DNA of 64,000 nucleotides from Herpetosiphon gulosus (GTDB lineage Bacteria > Chloroflexota > Chloroflexia > Chloroflexales > Herpetosiphonaceae). Below the pieces are notes generated by a model. The model worked only from the letters and a program-made list of their open reading frames with translations, was not told the origin of the DNA and did not search any database. Positions within the stretch are counted from its first letter, which is position 1. Every line of letters begins with the position of its first letter. Positions 9,033 to 17,864 of the stretch are shown here, one piece after another. The translations under genes were made by a program, and so were the position numbers. The stretch spans positions 62,001-126,000 of the forward strand of contig NZ_BAABRU010000005.1 in assembly GCF_039545135.1 (NCBI RefSeq), read 5' to 3'.

Positions 9033-9097
9033 TGACTGAATGGGGCGAGCAATGCTGCTGCCCCACTGGCCTTGGAATGGTTGGTTTAATTTGGGGC

Positions 9098-9126
9098 TTT
9101 ACTTTTGCAATAAACTAAGCTATCAT
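9098..9126 (+). promoter_or_regulatory. Promoter of arsR-family gene
   Basis: TTTACT (9098-9103), a 17-base spacer and TATCAT (9121-9126) form a plausible -35/-10 pair, 30 bp upstream of the ATG. The -10 overlaps the putative operator. Confidence 0.4.
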
Positions 9127-9136
9127 ATCGGATATT
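9124..9136 (+). promoter_or_regulatory. Candidate ArsR operator 1
   Basis: CATATCGGATATT contains the palindrome ATATC-G-GATAT and overlaps the -10 box of the ArsR gene. A near copy occurs upstream of the next gene at 9469. Confidence 0.4.
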
Positions 9137-9155
9137 AGCGAAATGAAGGTTGAGC

Positions 9156-9452
9156 ATGACAGCGGCACTCCCAACGGAAATTCAAGCTTTTTTGCGGGCT
9201 TTGGGCAACGAAACCCGTCAAACGATTTTGTTTTTGTTTGCCAACCATCATCAGCTCACAGTCGGCGAAATTGCCGAACTAGCCCAAATTGGCCAATCGA
9301 CCGCCTCGGAACACTTGACCATGCTCAAACGCGCGGGCTTGTTGATTTCGACCCGCCAAGGTAAAGAGGTGATTTACCAAGCTGATAACCAACGCATGGT
9401 GACCTATGCCGAGGAATTAGTGGCCTACTTAAAAACCTGTACCTACGAATAG
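9156..9452 (+). CDS. ArsR-family winged-helix repressor
   Basis: A 98-residue protein made of one winged helix-turn-helix: LRALGNETRQTILFLFA (helix 1-2), LTVGEIAELAQIGQSTASEHLTMLKRAGLL (HTH), then a beta-wing ISTRQGKEVIYQ. It lacks an ELCVCDL metal box, so if it senses something it is not by the classical ArsR site. The ATG at 9156 is six bases after AAGG and is preferred to the TTG at 9150. It probably represses itself and the oxidoreductase gene 63 bp downstream, because similar CATATCG-n-ATATT sites lie before both. Confidence 0.85.
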   Translation: MTAALPTEIQAFLRALGNETRQTILFLFANHHQLTVGEIAELAQIGQSTASEHLTMLKRAGLLISTRQGKEVIYQADNQRMVTYAEELVAYLKTCTYE

Positions 9453-9468
9453 CTATTTTTTTACCAAA

Positions 9469-9497
9469 CATATCGTTATATTCCGAAATGACGATAT
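9469..9497 (+). promoter_or_regulatory. Candidate ArsR operator 2
   Basis: CATATCGTTATATT (9469-9482) resembles operator 1, and the half-site recurs inverted as ACGATAT (9491-9497), giving a 7-bp inverted repeat with a 14-base spacer. It lies just before the ribosome site of the oxidoreductase gene. Confidence 0.4.
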
Positions 9498-9515
9498 ATC
9501 TACAAGGAGCTAGCA

Positions 9516-10580
9516 ATGCAAGCAATCGTTATTTTAGGTGGTTATGGCGTGGTTGGTTCGCAGATTGCCCAGATTCTGCGCCAGAGTCACCCTGATTTGG
9601 CCTTGATTTTGGCGGGGCGTAACCCACAGCAAGCTCAGCAATTGGTCGCCGAACTTGGCGGACCAACCAGTGCGGCGGCGGTCGATGTGTTCAAACCGCA
9701 GCCCTTGGCGGAGTTGCAACCACGTGCCATCATCAATGCCGTCAATGATCCGCATGATTATGTGTTGCAAGAAGCGGTGTCGCGGGGGATTCCGCTGGTT
9801 GATATCACCCGTTGGACATCACGGCTGCAACAAACCTTGAATGGGATTGATCGCAATACGCTCAAGGCTCCGTTGGTGTTTGCTTCGCACTGGATGGCGG
9901 GCTTGGCCAGCGTGGTGGCGTTTGCGGCGACCCAGCAATTAGCCCAAACCGAACAAATGGATTTGCATGTGCTATTTTCGCTCAAGGATAAAGCTGGGCC
10001 AAATTCAATTGAATATATGGAGCATATTGCTACGCCGTTTACGATCACTGAAAAACATCAGCCACGTGAGGTTTACCCTTATACCGAGCCGCAAACCGTG
10101 ACCTTTCCCAATGGCTATCGCGCCAAAACCTATCGTTTTGATACGCCCGATCAATGGACATTGCCACAAAGCACCAAGGCGGCGAGTGTTTCAGCCCGCA
10201 TCACCTTTGATGATCGTTTGACTATGGGTTTGTTGTTGGGCTTAGCGCGTTCTGGGGTATGGAAATTGTTGATGCATCGGCGTTTTGACCGTTTGCGCCA
10301 TGCCTTGCTCTACAATCCTGGCAAGGGCGCAGCCCATGAATTGGTGTGGCAGATCAGCGGGCGTGATCATGCTGGCAAGCCGCAGCAATTGACCAAAACG
10401 ATTGTTGATCGCCAAGGCCAAACTCATTTGACCGCAGTGGGAGCAGTAATTCAGCTTGAAACCATGTTGGGTTTAGATGGCAGCCAAGCGTTTGCGCCAG
10501 GCATCTATTTCCCTGAGACAGCGCCAAAGTTGGCCTATGCTTTGGGTCGCATGCAACAGCTTGGGGTGGAATTAAATTAA
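9516..10580 (+). CDS. Saccharopine dehydrogenase-like NAD(P)-binding oxidoreductase
   Basis: A 354-residue protein with an N-terminal Rossmann domain (IVILGGYGVVGSQIAQIL at 4-21, then LILAGRNPQQAQQL), as in the saccharopine dehydrogenase NADP-binding family. The rest resembles its C-terminal half, with a conserved LVDITRWT after the Rossmann core. Members range from lysine-pathway enzymes to trans-acting enoyl reductases; the substrate here is unknown. AAGGAG lies seven bases before the ATG. It follows the ArsR gene and may be its target. Its last codons lie in the duplicated target site of the palindromic element at 10584-10702. Confidence 0.75.
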   Translation: MQAIVILGGYGVVGSQIAQILRQSHPDLALILAGRNPQQAQQLVAELGGPTSAAAVDVFKPQPLAELQPRAIINAVNDPHDYVLQEAVSRGIPLVDITRWTSRLQQTLNGIDRNTLKAPLVFASHWMAGLASVVAFAATQQLAQTEQMDLHVLFSLKDKAGPNSIEYMEHIATPFTITEKHQPREVYPYTEPQTVTFPNGYRAKTYRFDTPDQWTLPQSTKAASVSARITFDDRLTMGLLLGLARSGVWKLLMHRRFDRLRHALLYNPGKGAAHELVWQISGRDHAGKPQQLTKTIVDRQGQTHLTAVGAVIQLETMLGLDGSQAFAPGIYFPETAPKLAYALGRMQQLGVELN

Positions 10581-10712
10581 TCGATCAAGCAGCGCTTTGA
10601 TAGTTTGACCCCTCACCCCAACTCCTCGTCCACGGCGGCGGATGAGGGGCTTTTGGGATCAGTGGTTCCCCCTCGCCTGCTGGGCGGGAGAGGGGGCGAG
10701 GGAAATTAATCG
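10574..10712. mobile_element. GC-rich palindromic element, copy 2, with 10-bp target duplication
   Basis: AAATTAATCG occurs at 10574-10583 and again at 10703-10712, directly after the element's right end GGGGGCGAGGG. The insert (10584-10702) holds the usual arms CCCCTCACCCC..., CCTCGTCC...GGATGAGG and TTCCCCCTCGCC...GGGAGAGGGGG. The left repeat carries the stop of the upstream gene and the right repeat the stop of the downstream convergent gene. The right arm lacks the final GTGAGGG. Confidence 0.85.
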
Positions 10713-12385
10713 CGGCGTAGTTTACGATAGGTGATGCGATGCGGGTGATCGGCGGCACTGCCTAAGCGTTTGCGGCGATCAGCCTCGTATTCGCTGTAGG
10801 TGCCAGGATACCAAACTACTTGACTATCGCCTTCAAAGGCCAGCATGTGGGTGGCAACCCGATCGAGGAACCAGCGATCGTGGGAAATAATCACGGCACA
10901 GCCGCCAAAATTTTCCAAGGCTTCTTCCAAGGCTCGCAGGGTATGCACATCCAAGTCGTTGGTTGGTTCGTCGAGCAGGATAACGTTTGCGCCCGATTTG
11001 AGCATTTTGGCTAGATGCACGCGGTTGCGTTCACCACCAGAGAGGCCGCCGACTTTCTTTTGTTGATCCGAGCCTGAGAAATTGAATCGAGCCACATAGG
11101 CGCGTGAATTGACCGTGCGTGGCCCAAGCTGAATCTGCTCAGCACCTTCGGAAATTTCTTCCCAAACAGTTTTTTCGGGGTCAAGCGTTTCGCGGCTTTG
11201 GTCAACATAGGCCAATTTGACGGTTGAACCAACTTCAAACACGCCGCTATCAGGCTGTTCTTGGTCGGTAATCATGCGGAACAAGGTCGTTTTACCAGCA
11301 CCGTTTGGTCCAATAATGCCCACAATCCCGCCAGCAGGCAAATCGAGGGTCAAGTTTTCGTAGAGCAACTTATCGCTGAACGATTTACTCACATTATTGG
11401 CGCGAATCACGATATCGCCCAAACGTGGCCCTGGTGGAATGAAAATTTCCAATTCGCCTTGAGCTTTTTCAGTATTTTGGCTGAGCAATTGCTCGTAGGC
11501 GTTGATCCGGGCTTTGCTCTTGGTTTGACGCGCCTTGGGAGCCATGTTGATCCAATCCAACTCGCGTTGGAGAGTTTTTTGGCGTTGCGATTCGGCTTTT
11601 TCTTCATTGGCTAGGCGTTGTTGTTTTTGCTCAAGCCACGATGAATAATTGCCTTTCCACGGAATGCCTTGACCTCGATCAAGCTCCAAAATCCAGCCAG
11701 CCACATTATTTAAAAAGTGGCGATCGTGAGTGACCGCGATGACCGTGCCAGGATATTCTTGCAAGTGCTTTTCAAGCCAAGCCACCGATTCAGCATCAAG
11801 GTGGTTAGTTGGTTCGTCGAGCAGCAAAATGCTTGGCTCTTCGAGCAACAGCCGACAGAGCGCCACGCGGCGGCGTTCACCACCAGAAAGCACCTCAACT
11901 GGTGTATCGGATGGGGGACAGCGTAGCGCATCCATGGCGAAATCGAGGCGGCTATCCAAATCCCAGGCATTCATTTGGTCAAGCTTATCTTGCACCTCGC
12001 CTTGACGTTGGATCAGCGCATCCATCTCGTCGTCGCTCATAGATTCGCCGAATTTGGCGTTGATTTCATCGTATTCGCGCAAGGCATCGACGACGGGCTT
12101 GACCGCTTCTTCAACAATTTGGCGCACCGTTTTGCTGGCATCAAGTTGGGGTTCTTGCTCAAGATAGCCGATGCTATAGCCTGGAGCTAAAACCGTTTCG
12201 CCTTGAAACTCTTGATCAACGCCCGCCAAAATGCGCAACAGGCTGGATTTACCCGAGCCATTCGTACCCAGTACGCCAATTTTTGCCCCATAAAAATAGG
12301 ATAACGAAATATCCTTCAAAACTTGCTTATTCGGCGGATGAATTTTGCTCACCCGAATCATCGAGTAGATAACTTTGTTATCCAC
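10706..12385 (-). CDS. ettA: EttA-type ABC-F ATPase
   Basis: A 559-residue ABC-F protein with two ATPase domains and no membrane segments. The first has Walker A GTNGSGKSS, signature LSGGERRRV and LLLDEPTNHLD; the second has GPNGAGKTT, LSGGERNRV and LLDEPTNDLDV. The start IYSMIRVSKIHPPNKQVLKDISLS and the arm insert match EttA, which binds the ribosomal E site and gates early elongation by energy state. The GTG at 12385 is chosen because GAGG lies five bases upstream and it gives the usual EttA length; a longer frame to 12454 is less likely. Convergent with the preceding gene. Confidence 0.93.
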   Translation of the reverse strand: MDNKVIYSMIRVSKIHPPNKQVLKDISLSYFYGAKIGVLGTNGSGKSSLLRILAGVDQEFQGETVLAPGYSIGYLEQEPQLDASKTVRQIVEEAVKPVVDALREYDEINAKFGESMSDDEMDALIQRQGEVQDKLDQMNAWDLDSRLDFAMDALRCPPSDTPVEVLSGGERRRVALCRLLLEEPSILLLDEPTNHLDAESVAWLEKHLQEYPGTVIAVTHDRHFLNNVAGWILELDRGQGIPWKGNYSSWLEQKQQRLANEEKAESQRQKTLQRELDWINMAPKARQTKSKARINAYEQLLSQNTEKAQGELEIFIPPGPRLGDIVIRANNVSKSFSDKLLYENLTLDLPAGGIVGIIGPNGAGKTTLFRMITDQEQPDSGVFEVGSTVKLAYVDQSRETLDPEKTVWEEISEGAEQIQLGPRTVNSRAYVARFNFSGSDQQKKVGGLSGGERNRVHLAKMLKSGANVILLDEPTNDLDVHTLRALEEALENFGGCAVIISHDRWFLDRVATHMLAFEGDSQVVWYPGTYSEYEADRRKRLGSAADHPHRITYRKLRRD

Positions 12386-12435
12386 AAACACCTCACATCT
12401 AGGCCAGAGTTCATTCGGCCTTATTGTACTTGAAT

Positions 12436-12603
12436 TTGATAGAACATAGAGCAAAGAACATAGAGCATCGGATCGGTTGTCGAGGACGAGAGATCAAGTT
12501 TTGATCCACGAAGAGCACGAAGAACGCAACCGCGAAGCATTTTTAGCCACGAATTGCACAAATTTCACGAACGTTTTCATCCCTCATTCCTCATCCTTCA
12601 TCC
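12436..12603. repeat. Mosaic of short intergenic repeat modules
   Basis: In order: GAACATAGAGCAAAGAACATAGAG, GATCCACGAAGAGCACGAAG, CCGCGAAGC, TAGCCACGAATTGCACAAATT and CTCATTCCTCATCCTTCATCC strings. Each type recurs in other gaps. Non-coding. Confidence 0.8.
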
Positions 12604-12611
12604 TTGTCTTA

Positions 12612-12620
12612 TGGTATGCT
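12612..12620 (+). promoter_or_regulatory. Extended -10 promoter of nuclease gene
   Basis: TGGTATGCT (TG-n-TATGCT) lies 35 bp before the ATG at 12655. No clear -35 box. Confidence 0.4.
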
Positions 12621-12654
12621 TACCCCATTTGCCAATGCACCAGAGGGATGTTGT

Positions 12655-14319
12655 ATGCTACGAGTGTCGGATGCTCTGCGGCTATTATTACAAAACCAAA
12701 CAGTGGTAGGCAACGATTGGCTACCGCCCACCAAAATTCGCTCGCTCTACTTAAATGATCCTGCCGCGATTTGGCTGGAGCATCATGGCGCGGCGCATGG
12801 TTTTGCCCCTGAAACGCTCAGTTATGCTTTTATCGATTTTCTGGCGGAAAAAGGCCAGCAATTCGAGCTGGCTTGGCTGCAACGTGTCGCGCCCAATGCC
12901 GTTCAGGTTTGTATCGAACCCTATGAAGGCCGCGAAGCTCAGCGTGTCGCCCAAACTCTCGATCTAATTGAGGCCGGAACGCCTGTGATTGCCCAACCAG
13001 CCTTGTGGTGGCCGACTGAGCGAATTTTTGGCACCCCCGATTTGATTGTACTTAGCTCGTGGTTTCGCCAACAATACCCTGAACAGGCACATTTGGTCGA
13101 CGAAACTGAACATTATTTGGTGCTTGATTTGAAGTTTTCAAGCAATCTTGAGAAGCGCGAAAAAGCTGCTGATTTGAGTTGCTACAGCGCTCAAACTCGT
13201 ATGTATAGTTATATGCTAGGTCAGATTCAGGGCATTATGCCGCGGCATGCCTTCCTAATTACCCGTGATCGCTTGCATAATCCAATCTCGATTCCAATCG
13301 AAGTTCAGCTTGATCAGCCGCTTGATGCTGATATTCGCCAAAACTGCGAGCGCTATTTCGAGATTGTGCGCGATGGCGGCCAATATGTGCCCTGGAACGA
13401 CCCGATTGTGCAGTTGAACCCGAATGTTAACGATGAACGCTGGGGCAAAGCCCGCACCCAAATTCGCCAACGCCAACCAGGTGGCGAGATGTTGCGGCTC
13501 TGGAATATTGGCGCGGCGGCCCAACAAAAATTGGTCAAAGCTGGGATTACCAGTTTGGCCAGCCTCATGAACGCCGCCAGCCAAAGCTTGCCCAAGGGCG
13601 TGATGAAATATCCCGACCCGATGAAAGCGATTATGCAAGCCAACCATACAGGCCTTGCCCAGCGTGCCCAAGGGATTGCACCAGCCGCCAAACCCTACGA
13701 ATTTTTTGTTGATTTTGAGTTTTTTAGCAATTTGAATGTGAATTTTGAGCAGCAATGGCCCACGCTCCAAGGTACGCCCATGATTTTTATGATTGGGATT
13801 GGTTGGTTGGAAAATGGTCAGTGGCACTACCACGAGTGTATTGCTGAGCGCGAAGATCATGCTGCCGAGCAAGCAATCTTGGCTGAATTCATCGCCGTGT
13901 TACAAGCCCAAACCAATCAGCAGCTTGATCAAGCGGTACTCTATCATTGGCATAACGCCGAGCCAGTTGAATGTCGCCATGCTGCGGCCCGTCATCAATT
14001 GCCCAGCGATCATCTGTTGCTCAATTTGCCATGGTTCGATTTGAAAAATGTGTTGGTGGATAATGCTTGCGCTGTGCCAGGCGCGTGGGATTATTCACTC
14101 AAAAGCATTGCCAAAGCTTTGGCCGCACTTGATCCCCAATATGATCCGGCTTGGCCCAGCGATTTAGCCGACGGCTCTCAAGCCCAATTAGTTGGTTGGT
14201 ATGCCTATCGCCAGTCCAATCCACGCGCCAGCGCCGAAATGCAATTGCTCAGCCGTTATTTAGAGGCCGATTGCCGTGCGACCTGGAAAATTTTGGCATG
14301 GCTGCGAGCTGATGATTAA
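12655..14319 (+). CDS. TM0106-like RecB-family nuclease with RNase H-like domain
   Basis: A 554-residue protein with two nuclease-type parts. The N-terminal half is PD-(D/E)XK-like: FGTPDLIVL followed by YLVLDLKFSS (D...DxK) and a QTRMYSYMLG helix. A central helix-hairpin-helix-like segment (LWNIGAAAQQKLVKAGITSLASLMNA) joins it to a C-terminal RNase H-like/DEDD exonuclease module: YEFFVDFEFF at its start, YHWHNAEP, WFDLKNVL and the closing YLEADCRATWKIL. The layout matches the predicted TM0106/YprB-like nucleases; some are near repair or defence genes, here the gene stands alone. ATG 12655 follows GAGGG by seven bases. Confidence 0.75.
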   Translation: MLRVSDALRLLLQNQTVVGNDWLPPTKIRSLYLNDPAAIWLEHHGAAHGFAPETLSYAFIDFLAEKGQQFELAWLQRVAPNAVQVCIEPYEGREAQRVAQTLDLIEAGTPVIAQPALWWPTERIFGTPDLIVLSSWFRQQYPEQAHLVDETEHYLVLDLKFSSNLEKREKAADLSCYSAQTRMYSYMLGQIQGIMPRHAFLITRDRLHNPISIPIEVQLDQPLDADIRQNCERYFEIVRDGGQYVPWNDPIVQLNPNVNDERWGKARTQIRQRQPGGEMLRLWNIGAAAQQKLVKAGITSLASLMNAASQSLPKGVMKYPDPMKAIMQANHTGLAQRAQGIAPAAKPYEFFVDFEFFSNLNVNFEQQWPTLQGTPMIFMIGIGWLENGQWHYHECIAEREDHAAEQAILAEFIAVLQAQTNQQLDQAVLYHWHNAEPVECRHAAARHQLPSDHLLLNLPWFDLKNVLVDNACAVPGAWDYSLKSIAKALAALDPQYDPAWPSDLADGSQAQLVGWYAYRQSNPRASAEMQLLSRYLEADCRATWKILAWLRADD

Positions 14320-14413
14320 TAATGTTAATAGATAGGCCATAGTTTGCTGATTTCATTGATTCAACGGCTGTGCTAGATTGAGCAGCAGTTGTTGTGGAAA
14401 GGAATCGCTGGCT

Positions 14414-14860
14414 ATGCAAAAATTACTCCCGCCAAGGCTCTTTTTGTTGACGATTGGCCTCATGCTGGGATTACGCTGGCTTTGGCCAATTGGGCTTTTA
14501 GTGCCAACGCCGTTTAATTGGCTTGGTTTGTTGATTGGGGTTGCTGGTTTGGCTGTCGCGATCAGCAGCGCCCGCCATTTTCGCCAAATTGGTACAAATA
14601 TTATAACCTTTGGTCAGCCTGATCGTTTGGTAATTTCAGGTTGGTTTTGTTGGAGTCGCAACCCCATGTATTTGGGTTTTAGCCTCAGTTTATTGGGCAT
14701 TGCCCTGTTGCTTGGCGCGGCGATCTCGAATTTGGTGCTGGTTGTGGCATTCGTCATTATTGTTGATCGTTGGTATATTGCCTTTGAAGAGCGGGCGATG
14801 CTAGCGAATTTTGGCGAGCAGTATACCGCCTATCAAGCCCAAACCCGCCGCTGGATTTAG
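14414..14860 (+). CDS. ICMT/PEMT-like membrane methyltransferase
   Basis: A 148-residue protein with four hydrophobic segments and the C-terminal signature of isoprenylcysteine carboxyl methyltransferase/phospholipid methyltransferase proteins: GWFCWSRNPMYLGF, then FEERAMLANFGEQYTAYQAQTRRWI. The RNPMYLG and E-E-x-x-L...F-G-x-x-Y elements line the SAM and substrate sites in the family. Bacterial members methylate lipids or small molecules; the substrate is unknown. AAGGA precedes the ATG at 14414. It ends at a terminator shared with the convergent amylase gene. Confidence 0.8.
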   Translation: MQKLLPPRLFLLTIGLMLGLRWLWPIGLLVPTPFNWLGLLIGVAGLAVAISSARHFRQIGTNIITFGQPDRLVISGWFCWSRNPMYLGFSLSLLGIALLLGAAISNLVLVVAFVIIVDRWYIAFEERAMLANFGEQYTAYQAQTRRWI

Positions 14861-14863
14861 CAA

Positions 14864-14895
14864 ATCAGGGCTGCCCGCCGCTGGGCAGCCCTGAT
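14864..14895. terminator. Bidirectional terminator hairpin
   Basis: A perfect 13-bp stem (ATCAGGGCTGCCC / GGGCAGCCCTGAT) with a six-base loop lies between two convergent genes, three bases from each stop. T-runs are weak on both sides. Confidence 0.75.
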
Positions 14896-14898
14896 TGA

Positions 14899-16332
14899 TT
14901 ATTCAGCTTGTAATACCAAATGCTTCCACGGAGCCAATGCTACCTCGCGAATTTTGCCCTCGGCCACGCTATATAGCTCGCCAGTTTGCACATCGCGATA
15001 GTGGGCGACGCTGGGTAATTGGGCATGCAACGGCAAATCAAGCGTCCATGGCGTTTCATTATTGTTCAGCACTATCACAAATTGGCTTTGCGTATCCCAA
15101 CGGGCACAAGCAAAAATATTCATATCGTTGTCGGCAAACAGCGTTGCATAATGGCCAGTCCGTAAGGCATTATGCTCATGACGAAATTTAACCCAGCGTT
15201 TGGTCCAAGTTTGGAGATCGGTCTGCCAGGTTTGCGGTTGATCCCACGGGAAACAGCGCCGACAATCGGGATCTTTGCCGCCATGCAAGCCAATTTCATC
15301 GCCATAATAGATACATGGCGCACCAGGAAAGATTAATTTGAACAAAACCGCCAATTTCATGCGCTCTAAAGCCCATTTGCCAGCTTCTTCGGCAACGCTT
15401 AAAAAGCGTGCAGTATCGTGCGAACCAAGCAAATTAAATTGGACATAGGTCACTTGCGGCTGATAACGCACAATCAAATGGTCGATTCCAGCGGCAAAAT
15501 CGGCAGCTCGCATCCGATAGCTAGCAAAGAAATCGGTACATAAATCACGAAACAAATAATTCATCACGGCATCAAATTGATCGCCTTGCAGCCAAGCTGA
15601 GCCGTCAGTCCAAATTTCGCCCACAATATAGGCTTCAGGATTAATATCTTTGACAATTGTACGAAACTCACGCCAAAAATTATGATCATCAATTTCATTT
15701 GGCACATCCAAGCGCCAACCATCAATGCCTAATTCAATCCAATAGCGAGCTACATCAAGCAAATATTTGCGCACCGCCGGATTATCGGTATTGAATTTGG
15801 GCAACTCGCGAAAATCCCACCAAGTACGATAATTGGCTGAATAGCGTGATTCGTAGGGATGAATTGGAAAGCGTGAGATATGAAACCAATTAGTGTAGGG
15901 TGAGTGCACACCGTTTTCAATTACATCGTGAAAAGCAAAAAAGCCGCGGCCACAATGATTAAACACTGCATCGAGAATAACTTTAATTCCACGGCGATGC
16001 GCTTCATTCAATAAGGTTTTAAAGGTTTCTAGCGTACCAAAATGGGGATCGATTTTGAAATAATCGAAGGTATTGTATTTATGTGAGGTTGTGGCTTGAA
16101 AAATTGGGTTGAGATACAGCGCATTAATGCCCAAATCAACTAAATAATCAAGCTTATCGATAATTCCTTGCAAATCGCCGCCCATATAATTATACAAGGT
16201 TGGGCTTGTACCCCAAGGCTGCGCATTCGCCGGATCATTGGTTCGATCACCATTGGCAAAGCGCTCAGGGAAAATCTGATAAAAGACGGCATGTTTGACC
16301 CATTCGGGCGTTTGCCAATCGCTGGTTGTCAT
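14899..16332 (-). CDS. Alpha-amylase family enzyme (cyclomaltodextrinase/neopullulanase-like)
   Basis: A 477-residue GH13 enzyme. The (beta/alpha)8 barrel begins WVKHAVFYQIFPERFANGD and carries DAVFNHCG (conserved region I), DGWRLDVPNEI with the nucleophile Asp, YIVGEIW with the acid/base Glu, and LLGSHDTAR with the third acid. FPERF and LGINALYLNPIF are typical of the cyclomaltodextrinase/neopullulanase group, but the N-terminal CBM34 domain of that group is missing. No signal peptide is seen, so it probably acts on maltodextrins or glycogen fragments in the cytoplasm. ATG 16332 has AGGAG five bases upstream; a longer frame reaches 16428 without support. Confidence 0.88.
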   Translation of the reverse strand: MTTSDWQTPEWVKHAVFYQIFPERFANGDRTNDPANAQPWGTSPTLYNYMGGDLQGIIDKLDYLVDLGINALYLNPIFQATTSHKYNTFDYFKIDPHFGTLETFKTLLNEAHRRGIKVILDAVFNHCGRGFFAFHDVIENGVHSPYTNWFHISRFPIHPYESRYSANYRTWWDFRELPKFNTDNPAVRKYLLDVARYWIELGIDGWRLDVPNEIDDHNFWREFRTIVKDINPEAYIVGEIWTDGSAWLQGDQFDAVMNYLFRDLCTDFFASYRMRAADFAAGIDHLIVRYQPQVTYVQFNLLGSHDTARFLSVAEEAGKWALERMKLAVLFKLIFPGAPCIYYGDEIGLHGGKDPDCRRCFPWDQPQTWQTDLQTWTKRWVKFRHEHNALRTGHYATLFADNDMNIFACARWDTQSQFVIVLNNNETPWTLDLPLHAQLPSVAHYRDVQTGELYSVAEGKIREVALAPWKHLVLQAE

Positions 16333-16392
16333 AGCTACTCCTGTTGATCGTGGCTTCGCAGCGTATGGTACCACAAGCAACTCGTGCCAAGC

Positions 16393-16425
16393 CAAAATCG
16401 GCATGGAAGTATGCTCCATGCCGAT
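16393..16425 (-). terminator. Terminator of the P450 gene
   Basis: An 11-bp perfect stem (ATCGGCATGGA / TCCATGCCGAT) lies 25 bp after the P450 stop. On the minus strand it is followed by TTTTGGCTT. Confidence 0.75.
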
Positions 16426-16449
16426 CACAATAAACGCACTTAAATTGAT

Positions 16450-17820
16450 TTAGCTGTTACGGCGGGCGACCAAGCGCAATTTGAAGCTACTGTCGGGGGC
16501 TGGGGTTGGGGCAAAAACTTTCTTCAACTTGTAATCAATTGGATCAGCTTCGAACTTGGCATAGTGCAACAGGGCAGCAGTGGTCAGCATAATTTGGACT
16601 TCGGCTAGGCCAGCACCCAAGCAGGTGTGTGAGCCAGTGCTAAATGGCGCGAATGCCCCAGGAATGCGGTGCTCGTTACGCGGAGCCAAATAGCGATCAA
16701 TATCGAATTTTTCTGGCTCGGGGTGGAGTTCGGGCAAGAAATGGCCGACCGTAGTTGCTACCAAGGTGCGTATACCTGCATCAACCCGATAGCCACCAAA
16801 CTCAAATGGAGCTTTGACGGTGCGCGGCACAGCTGGCGCAATTGGATACATGCGGAAATTTTCAAGCACCACGCGATGCAACACTTCCATTTTGCGCAAA
16901 TCGGCTGGATCAGGCACGCCATTGGCAAACAACGCATCGGCTTCGGCTTCAACTTGTTCGTATAGCTCGGGCTTGGTGGTCAGCACATACAACAAGAATG
17001 CCATCGTATTGGCGACCGTATCCAAGCCTGCGATATATGGCCCCAAGGCGGTCATGACCAAATCGCCTTCAGGCATTAAGCTAGGATCATTGGTAGCGGC
17101 AATAATATCGTCGATCAGGCTTGGTGGGCGGTTGGTATCGCGTGCACCGTTACGATGCGCTTTCAGTACCTGCTTGCTCAATTCCAAGCTACGGTCGCGG
17201 GCACGCCGATATTCAGGCAGCATGCGCAAAATGCCTGGGCGTTGGCGCGTGATGTGGGTCATGAGCGCAATCCGCACGAATGTCCGCACATCATCGATAT
17301 AATCACCTGGGCCTTGGCCTGCAATCAACATCCCCAATTCATCGGTAATCAAGCGTTGGAGTTGGGTGACTGTGCTTTTTGATGTACCAACCTGCCATTG
17401 ATCCAAAAAGCCATGAACAACCTTGAGTACTTCGGGAAATTGCGTTTCAATCGTTTGGCGGCTATAACCGCGTTTTTGCAAGGCCCGCAAGCGCGAATGC
17501 TGTTCGCCATCGACGCTAATCAGCGATTTCGAAGCACCCATTTCAGCATCCATTGAGTGCCAGGTTTCCCACGAGCTAAAATGCTTGGTACCTTCGCGGG
17601 CTAAAAAGAGACATGCCTCAGGCCCAGCCAAAATTGTAAATTTATTGTTGAGGGCTTTGACGCGAAAAATCGGGCCAAATTTTTGATATTGCTTAACGAA
17701 AAAATCAATTGGATCGCTGAGCATTGCCTGCAAACTGCCCACCAAAAACGAGCCATCGGCAACCGGGGGCAATGGCGCATCGGTTGGGCCACTCTTCCAG
17801 AGCATCTGTTGAACAGTCAT
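16450..17820 (-). CDS. Cytochrome P450
   Basis: A 456-residue soluble P450. It has the I-helix oxygen-binding motif AGLDTVAN, the K-helix ExxR (ENFRMYP), and the heme loop FSTGSHTCLGAG with the axial Cys. No membrane anchor is present, so it needs separate redox partners, none of which are adjacent. Its substrate is unknown; terpenes are one option since two terpene synthases occur 22 kb away, but there is no direct link. GGAGGTGTT precedes the ATG. It is transcribed divergently from the ABC exporter and has its own terminator. Confidence 0.93.
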   Translation of the reverse strand: MTVQQMLWKSGPTDAPLPPVADGSFLVGSLQAMLSDPIDFFVKQYQKFGPIFRVKALNNKFTILAGPEACLFLAREGTKHFSSWETWHSMDAEMGASKSLISVDGEQHSRLRALQKRGYSRQTIETQFPEVLKVVHGFLDQWQVGTSKSTVTQLQRLITDELGMLIAGQGPGDYIDDVRTFVRIALMTHITRQRPGILRMLPEYRRARDRSLELSKQVLKAHRNGARDTNRPPSLIDDIIAATNDPSLMPEGDLVMTALGPYIAGLDTVANTMAFLLYVLTTKPELYEQVEAEADALFANGVPDPADLRKMEVLHRVVLENFRMYPIAPAVPRTVKAPFEFGGYRVDAGIRTLVATTVGHFLPELHPEPEKFDIDRYLAPRNEHRIPGAFAPFSTGSHTCLGAGLAEVQIMLTTAALLHYAKFEADPIDYKLKKVFAPTPAPDSSFKLRLVARRNS

Positions 17821-17864
17821 AACACCTCCGCAAATCCTTAAAAATAATTGACACCGCTCCTATC

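Noticed and set aside
13255-13872. A 205-codon open frame opposite the nuclease gene
   Set aside because: Its composition follows from the codon bias of the + strand gene; no motif is seen.
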